Assembly (NCBI GenBank): GCA_001872725.1
Contig: MNWR01000093.1
Location: 1-64,000, forward strand
Direction of reading: 5' to 3'
From: Proteobacteria bacterium CG1_02_64_396
GTDB taxonomy: Bacteria > Pseudomonadota > MNWR01 > CG1-02-64-396
DNA: 64,000 bases
Shown here: in pieces, positions 54,531 through 63,256 of the stretch
How positions within the stretch are numbered: position 1 is the first letter of the stretch
Layout: each line of letters starts with the position of its first letter
Position numbers and translations under genes: made by a program
Notes under the pieces: generated by a model
Told to the model about the DNA's origin: nothing
The model's input: the letters and a program-made list of their open reading frames with translations, nothing else
Database searches by the model: none

Positions 54531-55729
54531 GGCTGCGGCCCCTCATCACCGGACTGCTCCTGGCCCTGTCGCCCTCCCTCGGGATGGCGGCGGGGCCACA
54601 GGTGGCGGGGCCACAGGTGGCTGAACCGGAACTGCCCGCCGGTTATTGGGATCGCCCCATCCCCCCCCAGGGGCAAGCCCCCCAGCACTGGCCCCATCCC
54701 CAGGGGTCGTTGCGGCCCAGCGATTGCGGCAGTTGCCACGTTGCGCAATACCGGGACTGGCAAGGCTCGCTCCATGCCCATGCCGCTTCCCCCGGTTTGA
54801 TGGGGCAATTCCCTGGGTTGGGCCGGGAGGAGGCCGCCGCCTGTTTAAACTGCCATGCCCCCCTGGCCGAGCAGGGTCTGCCGGACCAACCCGATTGGTT
54901 GGGGCTGCTGGAACGGCGCAGCCAGGACCGGCAACGGGCCGAACTTCCCCACGCGGGGGTCTCTTGCGCCGCCTGCCATGTGCGGGGCAACGCCCGTTTT
55001 GGTCCCCCCCGGCGGGGGGAAACGGCCACCGGCTGGATCGACGGCGGCGCCCACGGCGGCTTCACGGCGCTGCCTGCCTTCGAAACGTCCGAGTTCTGCG
55101 CCGCCTGCCACCAATTCCCCCAATCCATGGCGATCAACGGTAAACCGCTGGAAAACACCCTGGCCGAATGGCGGGCCAGCCGCTTCGCCCGGCAGGGGGT
55201 GACGTGTCAGGGGTGCCACATGCCGGAGCGCCGCCATGGGTTCAAGGGGATTCACGACCCGGCCACCGTCACCTCGGGGCTCGCCTTCAATCTGGTCGTT
55301 GCCCCCCGCGCCGCAACCCTGACCCTAACCTCGACCGGCATCGGCCATTACTTTCCTACTTACGTTACCCCGGCGGTTGAGGTGGTGGCCGAGGCGCTGG
55401 GGGGGGAGGGGACGGTGGTGCGGCAGTGGCGTTGGACGATTCAACGCCGGGTTTCCGCCGATTCGGGGCGGTGGGAGGAGATCGAAGACACCCGGATCGC
55501 TCCAGGGGAGGCGCGCCCCTTTGTGGCGGCCCCCTTGCCGCCAGGGGCGACGGCGGTGCGTTGGACCGTCACCGTGGAGCCCGACGCCTTCTACAAGGGG
55601 GTGTACCGGGGGTTGCTGGCGGGGGCGTTGCCCGACCCGGCTCGCCGTTTGATCGAAGCGGCAATCACTCGGGCCGAGGAGGGGGATTACCCGCTTTGGC
55701 AGCAGGTTCGGGCGATTCCGGGGCGTTGA
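54527..55729 (+). CDS. Five-haem cytochrome c (cytochrome c-554-like)
   Basis: This 400-residue secreted protein has a signal peptide (ITGLLLALSPSLGMAA) and five CxxCH motifs: CGSCH, CLNCH, CAACH twice, and CQGCH. The layout matches multihaem cytochromes of the c-554 group (PF13435). After the haem part, from about residue 255, comes a beta-rich C-terminal domain without haem sites. It overlaps the NPC-repeat cytochrome by 4 bases. The end overlaps the 3' end of the convergent anti-sigma gene by 65 bases. The electron donor and acceptor are unknown. Confidence 0.88.
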   Translation: MRLRPLITGLLLALSPSLGMAAGPQVAGPQVAEPELPAGYWDRPIPPQGQAPQHWPHPQGSLRPSDCGSCHVAQYRDWQGSLHAHAASPGLMGQFPGLGREEAAACLNCHAPLAEQGLPDQPDWLGLLERRSQDRQRAELPHAGVSCAACHVRGNARFGPPRRGETATGWIDGGAHGGFTALPAFETSEFCAACHQFPQSMAINGKPLENTLAEWRASRFARQGVTCQGCHMPERRHGFKGIHDPATVTSGLAFNLVVAPRAATLTLTSTGIGHYFPTYVTPAVEVVAEALGGEGTVVRQWRWTIQRRVSADSGRWEEIEDTRIAPGEARPFVAAPLPPGATAVRWTVTVEPDAFYKGVYRGLLAGALPDPARRLIEAAITRAEEGDYPLWQQVRAIPGR

Positions 55730-55967
55730 GGGCCTGATCCAGGTGCTGAGCAATCCGCGCCTTAACCTGGGGATCGAGCGGCTGGCTGGGGGGGGCAGGG
55801 GGCTGACCGATGCCGAACACCCGGTGCATCAACCCCATCTGCCGGTCGAAATGACGGCAGGCCACGCAGATCAGCAGATGCAGATGCAAATCCAGCCGCT
55901 CCCGCAGGGTCAACGGGCGGTCCAACCGTTGGGACACCAAAACGCTGGCTTGACGGCAGTTGAGCAT
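55665..55967 (-). CDS. Zinc-finger anti-sigma factor
   Basis: This 100-residue protein has the zinc-binding anti-sigma pattern HLHLLICVACRHF (His, then CxxC) in its first 40 residues and a Pro/Ala-rich C-terminal tail. There is no membrane helix, so it would act in the cytoplasm, possibly as a redox or metal switch. It begins 1 base after the sigma factor stop codon. Confidence 0.8.
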   Translation of the reverse strand: MLNCRQASVLVSQRLDRPLTLRERLDLHLHLLICVACRHFDRQMGLMHRVFGIGQPPAPPSQPLDPQVKARIAQHLDQALNAPESPEPAAKAGNPPPRPE

Positions 55968-55968
55968 G

Positions 55969-56541
55969 TCAGTCCTCCCGTGGGGGGCGGCGCCCCAGGC
56001 CGTGGTGTTCCAGGCAACCCCGAAGCGACACCCTGGCCCGGTGCAACAACACGTACAGGTGGTTCGCCGTCGCGTCGATTTCCTTACACACCACCTCGGC
56101 CTCCTCCCCTTCAAGATCGCGCAGGGCGAACACCAGCCGTTGCCGGGGAGAAAGGCGCCGCAGGCATTCCTCCAGCCAGTGCCAAAATTGCTGCGATTCG
56201 GCCAGCTTGTGTGGATCGCCGCCCCAGTTTCCGGGGGGGGTGATCCAGCGCCCGGTTGGGTCGAACAGCGCCTCGACCCCCTCCTCGCCGACGTCGATTT
56301 CAACCCCCCCTTTGCGGTACTGGCGGCGCAGGTGGTCCACCACCTTGTGTTTGAGGATGCCCATCAGCCAGCTGCGTTCGCTGGCGTTGCCGTCGTAGCG
56401 CGAGCGCCCCTGCCATGCCGCCAGCAGGGTTTCTTGAACCACATCCTCGGCGGCATCCCCCACCCGCAGACGGGCGTAGCGGTAGAGGCTGTTGCCGTGT
56501 TCGTCGAGCCAGCGTTGCGGATCGATGGTGTGGGTGACCAT
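55969..56541 (-). CDS. ECF-type RNA polymerase sigma factor
   Basis: This 190-residue protein has a region-2 segment (YRYARLRVGDAAEDVVQETL, SWLMGILKHKVVDHLRR) and a region-4 helix-turn-helix (LSPRQRLVFALRDLEG, ATANHLYVLLHRAR). The start at 56541 follows an AAGGGGGGGG stretch; longer starts are possible. It pairs with the anti-sigma gene. Targets may include the peroxiredoxin-like gene divergently placed at 56693 or the cytochromes. No -35/-10 pair for it was identified. Confidence 0.9.
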   Translation of the reverse strand: MVTHTIDPQRWLDEHGNSLYRYARLRVGDAAEDVVQETLLAAWQGRSRYDGNASERSWLMGILKHKVVDHLRRQYRKGGVEIDVGEEGVEALFDPTGRWITPPGNWGGDPHKLAESQQFWHWLEECLRRLSPRQRLVFALRDLEGEEAEVVCKEIDATANHLYVLLHRARVSLRGCLEHHGLGRRPPRED

Positions 56542-56692
56542 GCCCCCCCCTTGGTGAGAGATTCGTTCCTCCGATGGTAGCGGCGGCGCGGGTTGATCGC
56601 CCTGATTCCCAAGAGGGCGCACGTGTAAGAATTTCCCCCCTGGAGCGATATGCGGTCATCCAATCCCTTTTCCCCTTGAAAGGATGACCGCC

Positions 56693-57226
56693 ATGCGCCT
56701 GACCGCCGGTTCCCCCGCTCCAGATTTTGCCGTGACCGACCTTGAAGGACGAACGGTCCGTCTTGCCGACTATCGGGGCAAACGGGTGATGCTCTCCTTC
56801 TACCGTTATGCCTCTTGCCCCCTGTGCAGCGTGCGGGTGCATCGCCTGGTCGACCAACTCGACCGCCTCCAAGCGCAAGGGCTTCACCTGCTGGCGGTGT
56901 ATGAATCGTCCGCCGAAAGCCTGAACAAACACGGCATCGACCGGTACCCCTTCCCGATCATCCCCGACCCCACCCGTAAGCTTTACCAGCGTTATGGGAT
57001 CGAGTCTTCGTGGTGGGGGATGATGAAGGGGATGGTGCGCAACATGGGGCCGCTGATGAAAACGATGCTGTCGGGCAAACTCGACATGGAGGGGGATGTG
57101 GCCATTGTCCCCGCCGACTTTTTGATCGAGGCCGACGGTGTTGTTGAGGTCGCCCATTACGGCACCCACATTGGCGATCACCTGCCGCTGGAACGGATCC
57201 ATGCGTGGTTGCGTCGCGAGCGCTGA
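56693..57226 (+). CDS. Peroxiredoxin-like (AhpC/TSA, redoxin) protein
   Basis: This 177-residue thioredoxin-fold protein begins GSPAPDFAVTDLEGRTVRLADYRGKRVMLSFYR (shown in parts) and has a CPLC redox pair in YRYASCPLCSVRV. It matches peroxiredoxin-like proteins of unknown substrate. The ATG at 56693 is preferred over 56684 because the AAAGGA site lies at the proper distance from it only. It is divergent from the ECF sigma factor and may belong to its regulon. Confidence 0.83.
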   Translation: MRLTAGSPAPDFAVTDLEGRTVRLADYRGKRVMLSFYRYASCPLCSVRVHRLVDQLDRLQAQGLHLLAVYESSAESLNKHGIDRYPFPIIPDPTRKLYQRYGIESSWWGMMKGMVRNMGPLMKTMLSGKLDMEGDVAIVPADFLIEADGVVEVAHYGTHIGDHLPLERIHAWLRRER

Positions 57227-57261
57227 GGAAGCGCTGATTGAATGGCGCTTCCGAGCGACCC

Positions 57262-57390
57262 AGGGATGGGCCGCCAAAATCAGGAACGTAGGAGGCGACC
57301 TAAGTCGCCGAAGCTCTGCTTTTGGTTTTTGCGGAGCATGCCGATTCAAGGCAGGAGGCCTTGAATCGGCGTTTCCCTAAGGAGGGTTCG
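57262..57390. repeat. Composite REP-type repeat
   Basis: The repeat holds one REP copy (GTAGGAG plus GGCGACC TAA GTCGCC, at 57288-57311) flanked by segments that match 51930-52070 (CCAAAATC, GGAACGT, AGGCAGGA, CGGCGTTTCC). A TTCAAGGC/GCCTTGAA inverted pair also lies within it. Confidence 0.75.
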
Positions 57391-57465
57391 GGTGTGCAGT
57401 GGGGGGCGGTAGCGCCCCCTACTGCGCGAAGTCCGCGTAGCACGATGAGAGAACTGCCCCGACCC

Positions 57466-57621
57466 GTCGTGCTGCTGGAGGGGTTCTGGCGTCCTGAGGA
57501 TGGGGGGACGGTGCGGCTCTACTACGATTGGAACCGCGACAACTACGACCTCTCGCTGGCCCAACCCAACCAGACCAATCGCAATACGCGGTTTGGGTTC
57601 AAGGTGACGGGGGAGTTTTGA
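57466..57621 (+). pseudogene. 3'-terminal fragment of an outer-membrane protein gene
   Basis: The last 50 codons match the end of the protein at 50879-51847 (EGFWRPEDGGT... against EGYWRPGDWGT...), with the final 25 or so residues identical (NYDLSLAQPNQTNRNTRF, then GFKVTGEF). There is no signal peptide and no N-terminal barrel. It looks like a remnant of a duplicated gene. The final 88 bases are identical at DNA level, so the copy is recent or corrected by gene conversion. Confidence 0.8.
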
Positions 57622-58077
57622 AGGGGGGGGGCGTCGTGTCGGATGGGAGGGGCGATACCCGCATCGCGCGCAACATCTGAGACGAGGCTGGATTCTCCCC
57701 CGTTGGGCTGGAGACGTACGGTTGCACATGGTCGGCAAACGACCGTGCGACTCAACGGTGAACAGAATCGACCAAGGGGCGCGATAGAGAGGCGGAACAA
57801 ACCGGCATGTCCGTTCCGCCCTGACCCCGTTCCGCCTTCCCAACAAAAAAGCCCCCGATTTGGGGGCTTTTTTGTTGGGGCCGTCCCCTCTGTTCCCCCC
57901 TCCCTTGACGCTGGGGGGGGGGCATATTAGGCTGGCGACGTCAACGAATCGGCGTGGTTAAAGTGATCGCGTCACACAACGACTGGATTACTTGATTTCC
58001 AGGAGAGCCCCATGCCCCCTGTTTTTGCCCCCACCACCCGCCCCACCGGTACACATCCTTACCCGCAGGAGCACCCC
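57622..58077. other. Gap with a terminator, no gene seen
   Basis: A strong terminator lies at 57841-57877: CAACAAAAAAGCCCCC pairs with GGGGGCTTTTTTGTTG. The rest holds no convincing coding frame. The ribosome site GGAG for the next gene lies just before 58078. Confidence 0.7.
57841..57877. terminator. Bidirectional rho-independent terminator
   Basis: A perfect 16-base stem with an A run and a T run surrounds a GATTT loop, so it can act from either side. Confidence 0.9.
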
Positions 58078-59772
58078 ATGAACACCCCGTGCCGTTTTCA
58101 GACCTCGTCGTGGCTGTTAACCGCCGTTTTTTGCGCGGGATTGCTGGTGCAAGGGTGTACGGCGGGTTGGAAAGGCGACGCCTCGGTAGGGGGAGGGGCC
58201 GACACCACCGCCCCGGTGGTTACCCCCCCGGCCAACCTCACAGTGGCCACCGTGGACGCCAGCGGCACCCCGGCCACCGATGCCACCATCGCCACCTTCT
58301 TGGCCGGGGCCGCAGCGACCGACAACGTCACCCCCAGCGGTAGTTTGACCCTTACGAACGACGCCCCGGCCACCTTCCCGATGGGGAGCACCACGGTGAC
58401 CTTCACCGCCACCGACGGCGCAGGCAATACCGGCAGCGCCACGGCGACGGTAACCGCGAGTGATTCAACCGCCCCGGTGGTTACCCCCCCGGCCAATATC
58501 ACAGTGGCCGCCGTGGACGCCAGCGGCACCCCGGCCACCGATGCCACCATCGCCGCCTTTTTGGCCGGGGCTGCGGCGACCGACAACGTCACCCCCGGCG
58601 TTAGTTTGACCCTTACGAACGACGCCCCGGCCACCTTCCCCGTGGGGAGCACCACGGTGACCTTCACCGCCACCGACGGCGCAGGCAACACCGGCAGCGC
58701 CACGGCGACGGTGACGGTGACGGTGGTCAGCGTGGTCAGCGCCATCGTGGCGGGGGATGTCCACACCGTGGCGCTGAAAAGCGACGGCACCCTCTGGAGC
58801 TGGGGGGACAACACCTTTGGCCAGCTCGGCGATGGCACCGTCAACAACAGCACCACCCCGGTGCAGGTCGCCATCAGCGGGGCCAACGCCATCGCGGCAG
58901 GGTTGAGCCACACCGTGGCGCTGAAAAGCGACGGCACCCTCTGGAGTTGGGGGGACAACACCTTCGGCCAGCTCGGCGACGGCACCGTCAACAACAGCGC
59001 CACCCCGGTGCAGGTCGCCATCAGCGGGGTCAGCGCCATCGAGGTGGGGGAGGGCCACACCGTGGCGCTGAAAAGCGACGGCACCCTCTGGAGCTGGGGG
59101 GACAACACCGTCGGCCAACTCGGCGACGGCACCTTCACCAGCAGCGCCACCCCGGTGCAGGTCCCCATCAGCGGGGTCAGCACCATCGCGGCGGGGGGTA
59201 ACCACACCGTGGCGCTGAAAAGCGACGGCACCCTCTGGAGCTGGGGGGCCAACTGGTACGGCCAGCTCGGCGACGGCACCTTCACCAACAGCGCCACCCC
59301 GGTGCAGGTGGTCGCCATCAGCGGGGTCAGCGCCATCGCGGTGGGGGATGATGGCCACAACCTGGCGCTGAAAAGTGACGGCACCCTCTGGAGCTGGGGG
59401 AGAAACTGGGCCGGCCAGCTCGGCGACGGCACCATCACCGACAGCGCCACCCCGGTGCAGATCGCCATCAGCGGGGTCAGCGCTTTCGCAGCGGGGACGG
59501 GCCACACCGTGGCGCTGAAAAGTGACGGCACCCTCTGGAGCTGGGGGTTCAACGCGTCCGGCCAGCTCGGCGACGGCACCTTTACCGACCGCGCCACCCC
59601 GGTGCAGATCGTCATCAACGGGGTCGGCGCCATCGCGACGGGGGGTGAGCACACCGTGGTGCTGAAAAGCGACGGCACCCTCTGGAGCTGGGGGGCCAAC
59701 GCGTCCGGCCAGCTCGGCGACGGCACCTCCAACAACATCAGCGCCACCCCGGTGCAGGTCGCCCCCTGGTGA
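58078..59772 (+). CDS. Lipoprotein with two HYR-like domains and seven RCC1-type repeats
   Basis: This 564-residue protein has a lipoprotein signal (LLTAVFCAGLLVQGC, lipid on Cys near residue 27). Two near-identical HYR-like beta domains (each with TAPVVTPPAN and VTFTATDGAGNTGSATATVT) are followed by seven repeats of HTVALKSDGTLWSWG then GQLGDGT and TPVQV, an RCC1-type beta-propeller of the usual seven blades. The start at 58078 follows GCAGGAGC; a longer start at 58012 would spoil the signal peptide. It is likely anchored in the outer membrane and surface facing, binding a protein or polysaccharide. The ligand is unknown. Confidence 0.88.
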   Translation: MNTPCRFQTSSWLLTAVFCAGLLVQGCTAGWKGDASVGGGADTTAPVVTPPANLTVATVDASGTPATDATIATFLAGAAATDNVTPSGSLTLTNDAPATFPMGSTTVTFTATDGAGNTGSATATVTASDSTAPVVTPPANITVAAVDASGTPATDATIAAFLAGAAATDNVTPGVSLTLTNDAPATFPVGSTTVTFTATDGAGNTGSATATVTVTVVSVVSAIVAGDVHTVALKSDGTLWSWGDNTFGQLGDGTVNNSTTPVQVAISGANAIAAGLSHTVALKSDGTLWSWGDNTFGQLGDGTVNNSATPVQVAISGVSAIEVGEGHTVALKSDGTLWSWGDNTVGQLGDGTFTSSATPVQVPISGVSTIAAGGNHTVALKSDGTLWSWGANWYGQLGDGTFTNSATPVQVVAISGVSAIAVGDDGHNLALKSDGTLWSWGRNWAGQLGDGTITDSATPVQIAISGVSAFAAGTGHTVALKSDGTLWSWGFNASGQLGDGTFTDRATPVQIVINGVGAIATGGEHTVVLKSDGTLWSWGANASGQLGDGTSNNISATPVQVAPW

Positions 59773-60176
59773 GCGTCAAAATACAAAAAATGTTGCGGGG
59801 GTTGATCGGCACCCCGCTTCCCAAGAAAACGGAACGGGGTCAATGGCATGCCAAGACCCTATGAGCTTCTTGTTTCCTTTTGCCCCAACTCAAAATAGAC
59901 CATAAGCCGAGTGCAAAATGGTCCCAAAAAGCCGTCGTCAATTGGCGGGGTGCGGGAGGGTGGGGGACGGATCGGGATTGGGTCAAAACACGGGACTGGG
60001 GGCCATTCAGGCAGGCCCATGCAAGTCCACAAAGGGTGGCCTACTGGCCTAAAACATCGCCCAAACCGCCGTATTTAACGTTTGGCCAACATTTGTTTTT
60101 ACCCCCCAGAATCGGCCGCCTTCTTAGCGGCAGGGGCTCCCTTTTTCAGCTCGTTGACTCATTGAGGAGAAGGATC
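59773..60176. other. Gap with an intergenic element, no gene seen
   Basis: Bases 59875-59940 resemble bases 91-153 of the window (shared CTTTTGCCC, CAAAA, CATAA and AAAATG patches). No coding frame is convincing. GAGGAGAAGGA at the right end is the ribosome site of the next gene. Confidence 0.5.
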
Positions 60177-60794
60177 ATGACGCTACGGTCGTCCACGTTG
60201 TTGTTGGCCGCGCTGGCCACTGCGGCAAGCGTGGCTGTTCCGACGGTTGCTGCTGCTGATGGCATGTACGTCGGTGTGGCCGGGACGCTGGCTCACACCA
60301 AGGTTGACACCACCTCGTTACAAGCCGCCGGTTTTAGCGGTTCGGTCACAGAGTGGGGAGTTGGCGGCACCGTGTTTGTGGGAAGTACACTCAGCGAATT
60401 GGGAGGTGGGAGTGCCCTTGCGGCCGAGGTCGGTTATTTGAGCAGCAAGGCTGCCTCGCGCGATATGACCTATTTGGGTGGTCCAGTCACCGGCGACATT
60501 AACGTTTCGGGGCTGACCGCCGCCGTCCTCTACCGCTTCGCTTCAGGAATGTTCCTCAAGGTTGGAGCCGCCAGCATCACCGCCAAGGAAAGCTTGGAGG
60601 CTCCTGCCGCTGGCTTGTCCAGCACCGATTCCACCAAGAGCACATCCCCCCTGTGGGGAATTGGCTTTGATTGGATGGCCAATCAACAATTCGGGGTTCG
60701 CCTCGAAATCGGCGGTTTGACCGCTGTTAAAGATTCGTTTGACACCAATAACACCGTCTCCCTGGCCAACCTGGGATTGCTCTTCCGCTTTTAA
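60177..60794 (+). CDS. Small outer-membrane beta-barrel protein
   Basis: This 205-residue protein has a signal peptide (LLLAALATAASVAVPTVAAA) followed by DGMYVGVAGTLAHTKVD and alternating barrel strands, ending LGLLFRF with the terminal Phe. It is of the OmpA/Opa-like eight-strand size. The start at 60177 follows a strong GGAGAAGGA site; the frame upstream of it lacks protein character. A terminator follows closely, so it is a single-gene unit. Confidence 0.82.
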   Translation: MTLRSSTLLLAALATAASVAVPTVAAADGMYVGVAGTLAHTKVDTTSLQAAGFSGSVTEWGVGGTVFVGSTLSELGGGSALAAEVGYLSSKAASRDMTYLGGPVTGDINVSGLTAAVLYRFASGMFLKVGAASITAKESLEAPAAGLSSTDSTKSTSPLWGIGFDWMANQQFGVRLEIGGLTAVKDSFDTNNTVSLANLGLLFRF

Positions 60795-60813
60795 TTCACA
60801 GCTCCACCTCCAT

Positions 60814-60843
60814 AAAAAAGGGCAGCCTCGGCTGCCCTTTTTT
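60814..60843. terminator. Bidirectional rho-independent terminator
   Basis: AAAAAAGGGCAGC and GCTGCCCTTTTTT pair around a CTCG loop, 20 bases after the outer-membrane protein gene. Confidence 0.92.
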
Positions 60844-61078
60844 ATGGGTAACTATTCAGCCCACCCCTAAAAAAACGCTTGACAAGGTTTTTCCAAGAAA
60901 ATCCAGCCCTCGCCTTAATCTGCCGGGCGCCGCTCAAAAGGGTGTTTCCTGTGCCCCATAAGGCGCCCTAACCCTCGCCGATGCAGCGGCCACTACGGGG
61001 GGCTGGCGCAAGCATGAAATTTTTGGTAAAAACGCATGAATTTTGCGAATTCTCATAAAATTTTATGGAGCATCGATC

Positions 61079-62347
61079 ATGTTGTTGGAGTTCCGGGTTC
61101 AAAACTTCCGTTCGATTCGGGATGAACAGGTGCTCACGTTGGTGGCTTCCCGCGACAAGGAGCTGGCCGATACCAACCTGATGCCAACCGGCCTCAAGGG
61201 GATTGATCAGGCGGTGCGCAGCGTGGTGGTTTATGGGGCCAACGCCAGCGGGAAAACGACAGTCTTAGCAGCGCTGGCGTATATGAGCTCAATGGTGGCC
61301 AAGTCGGCAGGGCATCCTCCAGGACAACCATTGGATGTCCTTCCCTTCAAGTTAGACCCAAGTTCCGTTGAGCAACCCAGCCAATTCGAAATGACTTTCG
61401 TACTTAAGGGCGTACGGTATCAGTATGGTTTTTCGCTTATAAAGCAAAGAATCATTGAAGAATGGCTATTGGTGTACCGTACGGCCAAACCCCAGCAATG
61501 GTTCCGGCGCACCTTCGATGTGGGGGCCAACGCCGATCGATATGAATTCAGTTCTTATTTGACTGGTCCGCGTCAACTTTGGCAGCAAGCCACTCGCCCT
61601 ACAACGTTGTTCCTGTCGGTAGCAGCTCAACTCAATAGTGCAATGTTGACAGTGGTTTACCAGTGGCTTTCGCGCATCGCTAGCCCCCAATTAAATCAAA
61701 CAACCGAACAATGGTTTCAACGAGAGCAGGGGAGGCAAGCTATCCAGCACCTTTTGGTATCAGCCGATACCGGAATTCAGAGTCTTGAGTTCATAGCTCG
61801 TAAGCAGCGCCAGCAGGGCATCCATATTGAGTTTGGAGAGGAAGGACCCCGGGTTGCTGGTCGTGATTGGCAAGAAACAGAGGTTTTAGTACCACAGTTC
61901 CTCCACAGAACAGTCAGTGGCACTGCGGCCAACTTTGAGCTTCAGGAAGAATCCCAGGGCACCCAACGCCTGTATGGGCTGGCAGGTTTGCTGCTCAACG
62001 TTCTTGACTCAGGCGAAGTTCTGCTTGCGGATGAACTCGACAGCAGCCTGCATCCACACTTGGTCAGGCAGTTGATCGGCCTTTTCCACAACCCCAAAAC
62101 CAATCCCCATGGCGCCCAACTGGTGTTCAGTACCCACGACACCTCGTTGCTCGACCAAACCCTGTTCCGGCGCGATCAAATCTGGTTCACCGAAAAAGGG
62201 GCCGACCAAGCAACTCGGCTTTATCCATTGACCTCCTTCAGTCCCCGTAAAGGGGAGGCGCTGGAAAGGGGGTATTTGGCGGGGCGTTATGGGGCGGTGC
62301 CATTTTTTGGCGATTCGTTTCTGTCCCCCGCGACCGGAAGGGGTTAA
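61079..62347 (+). CDS. rloA: RloA-like AAA15-family ATPase (AbiL-type defence protein)
   Basis: This 422-residue protein has an SMC/ABC-like ATPase. FRVQNFRSIRDEQVLTL and the P-loop VVYGANASGKTTVLAAL are at the N-terminus, and ESQGTQRLYGLAGLLLNVL, Walker B VLLADELDSSLHPHLV and STHDTSLLD at the C-terminus. It sits 9 bases before an RloB-type gene, the pairing seen in AbiL abortive-infection systems. The ATG at 61079 has ATGGAG 8 bases upstream. GC content is visibly lower than its neighbours, which supports recent transfer. It likely senses phage and controls the partner nuclease. Confidence 0.85.
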   Translation: MLLEFRVQNFRSIRDEQVLTLVASRDKELADTNLMPTGLKGIDQAVRSVVVYGANASGKTTVLAALAYMSSMVAKSAGHPPGQPLDVLPFKLDPSSVEQPSQFEMTFVLKGVRYQYGFSLIKQRIIEEWLLVYRTAKPQQWFRRTFDVGANADRYEFSSYLTGPRQLWQQATRPTTLFLSVAAQLNSAMLTVVYQWLSRIASPQLNQTTEQWFQREQGRQAIQHLLVSADTGIQSLEFIARKQRQQGIHIEFGEEGPRVAGRDWQETEVLVPQFLHRTVSGTAANFELQEESQGTQRLYGLAGLLLNVLDSGEVLLADELDSSLHPHLVRQLIGLFHNPKTNPHGAQLVFSTHDTSLLDQTLFRRDQIWFTEKGADQATRLYPLTSFSPRKGEALERGYLAGRYGAVPFFGDSFLSPATGRG

Positions 62348-62356
62348 GAGGGCGCT

Positions 62357-63037
62357 ATGGGTAGGGACAACCAGCCCAAACATCGGCAAGCCAAGGATCT
62401 GCGTCGTAAACATGGCAAGCGTCCGACCTACGACCGCATTCTGATCGTCAGCGAAGGAAGCAAAACCGAGCCGAATTATTTTGGGGAAATTCGGCAATCT
62501 AAGCGTTTGAGCACGGCCCACGTCGTGGTGGTGCCCAGTGAGTTGGGAACTGCCCCCAATCAGGTGGTGGCATACGCCAAGCGGTTGTTGGAGCAGGGCG
62601 ATTCCACCAAGAGAATTGCTCCGGGGGCCTTCGAGCAGGTTTTTGTGGCGTTCGACCGTGACGAGCACCTTACCTACCACGATGCGTTGGCCCAAGTTGA
62701 GGCCCTGAAGGGCAAATTGCGCAACGACAACCGCAAGCCGGTCCGTTTCACGGCCATCGTTTCGGTGCCCTGCTTCGAGTTGTGGTTGTTGTTGCACTTC
62801 GAGGATGTGCGTTCAGCTATGCACCGGGACGAGGTGGTGCGGCGTTTGAAGCGATATCTGCCCGGCTACGAAAAAGGAGGCGTGGGCCATTTTGTCGCCA
62901 CATGCGAGCATCTGGAGCAAGCCCGGCAGCGTGCTCAGGAGTTGTCCCGAACAACAACAGCACACGACGGCGAAGCGTCTTACACCAATGTGTACCTTTT
63001 GGTGGATGAGTTGATGGGGCAGGGGCAACCGGCTTAG
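62357..63037 (+). CDS. rloB: RloB-like protein (putative TOPRIM-type nuclease, AbiL partner)
   Basis: This 226-residue protein starts with a basic segment (KHRQAKDLRRKHGKRPTYDRI), then ILIVSEGSKTEPNYF, where the Glu fits the TOPRIM acidic site, FVAFDRDEH with two further acidic residues, and SVPCFELWLLLHFED, the RloB family hallmark (PF13707). It follows the RloA-type ATPase by 9 bases. The pair is a putative toxin-sensor module against phage. Evidence for function here is by homology only. Confidence 0.85.
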   Translation: MGRDNQPKHRQAKDLRRKHGKRPTYDRILIVSEGSKTEPNYFGEIRQSKRLSTAHVVVVPSELGTAPNQVVAYAKRLLEQGDSTKRIAPGAFEQVFVAFDRDEHLTYHDALAQVEALKGKLRNDNRKPVRFTAIVSVPCFELWLLLHFEDVRSAMHRDEVVRRLKRYLPGYEKGGVGHFVATCEHLEQARQRAQELSRTTTAHDGEASYTNVYLLVDELMGQGQPA

Positions 63038-63256
63038 CCGAGGTTGGGAGCCCCCGTTTCATTAACTCCGACGGCACCGCTACTGCTGGGCTTTGACCGT
63101 TGTGCGGATGCAGAACTCGGGTTCCACCCCCGGTAGAGTCATGGTGGGGGGGGCGCGTAGTGCTGTAACCAGGTCTACCATCAGATTTCCCAGCAAAGGC
63201 TCGCTCCTCAGACACTGGCCCGGTCGGACGTGTCCGCTCCGTCCCAGGCCGCAACC

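Noticed and set aside
57905-57930. Promoter-like TTGACG and TATTAG before the RCC1-repeat lipoprotein
   Set aside because: The spacer is only 14 bases, too short for a sigma-70 promoter.
58744-59760. Non-coding minisatellite
   Set aside because: The tandem units are RCC1-type coding repeats within one continuous frame that has a lipoprotein signal and a normal stop.
60879-60910. Promoter-like TTGACA before the RloA-type gene
   Set aside because: No acceptable -10 hexamer lies 16-18 bases downstream.
61079-63037. PARIS (AriA/AriB) defence system
   Set aside because: The ATPase is of a related type, but the second protein has the RloB hallmark (SVPCFELWLL) rather than a DUF4435-type AriB pattern, so AbiL-like is the better fit.
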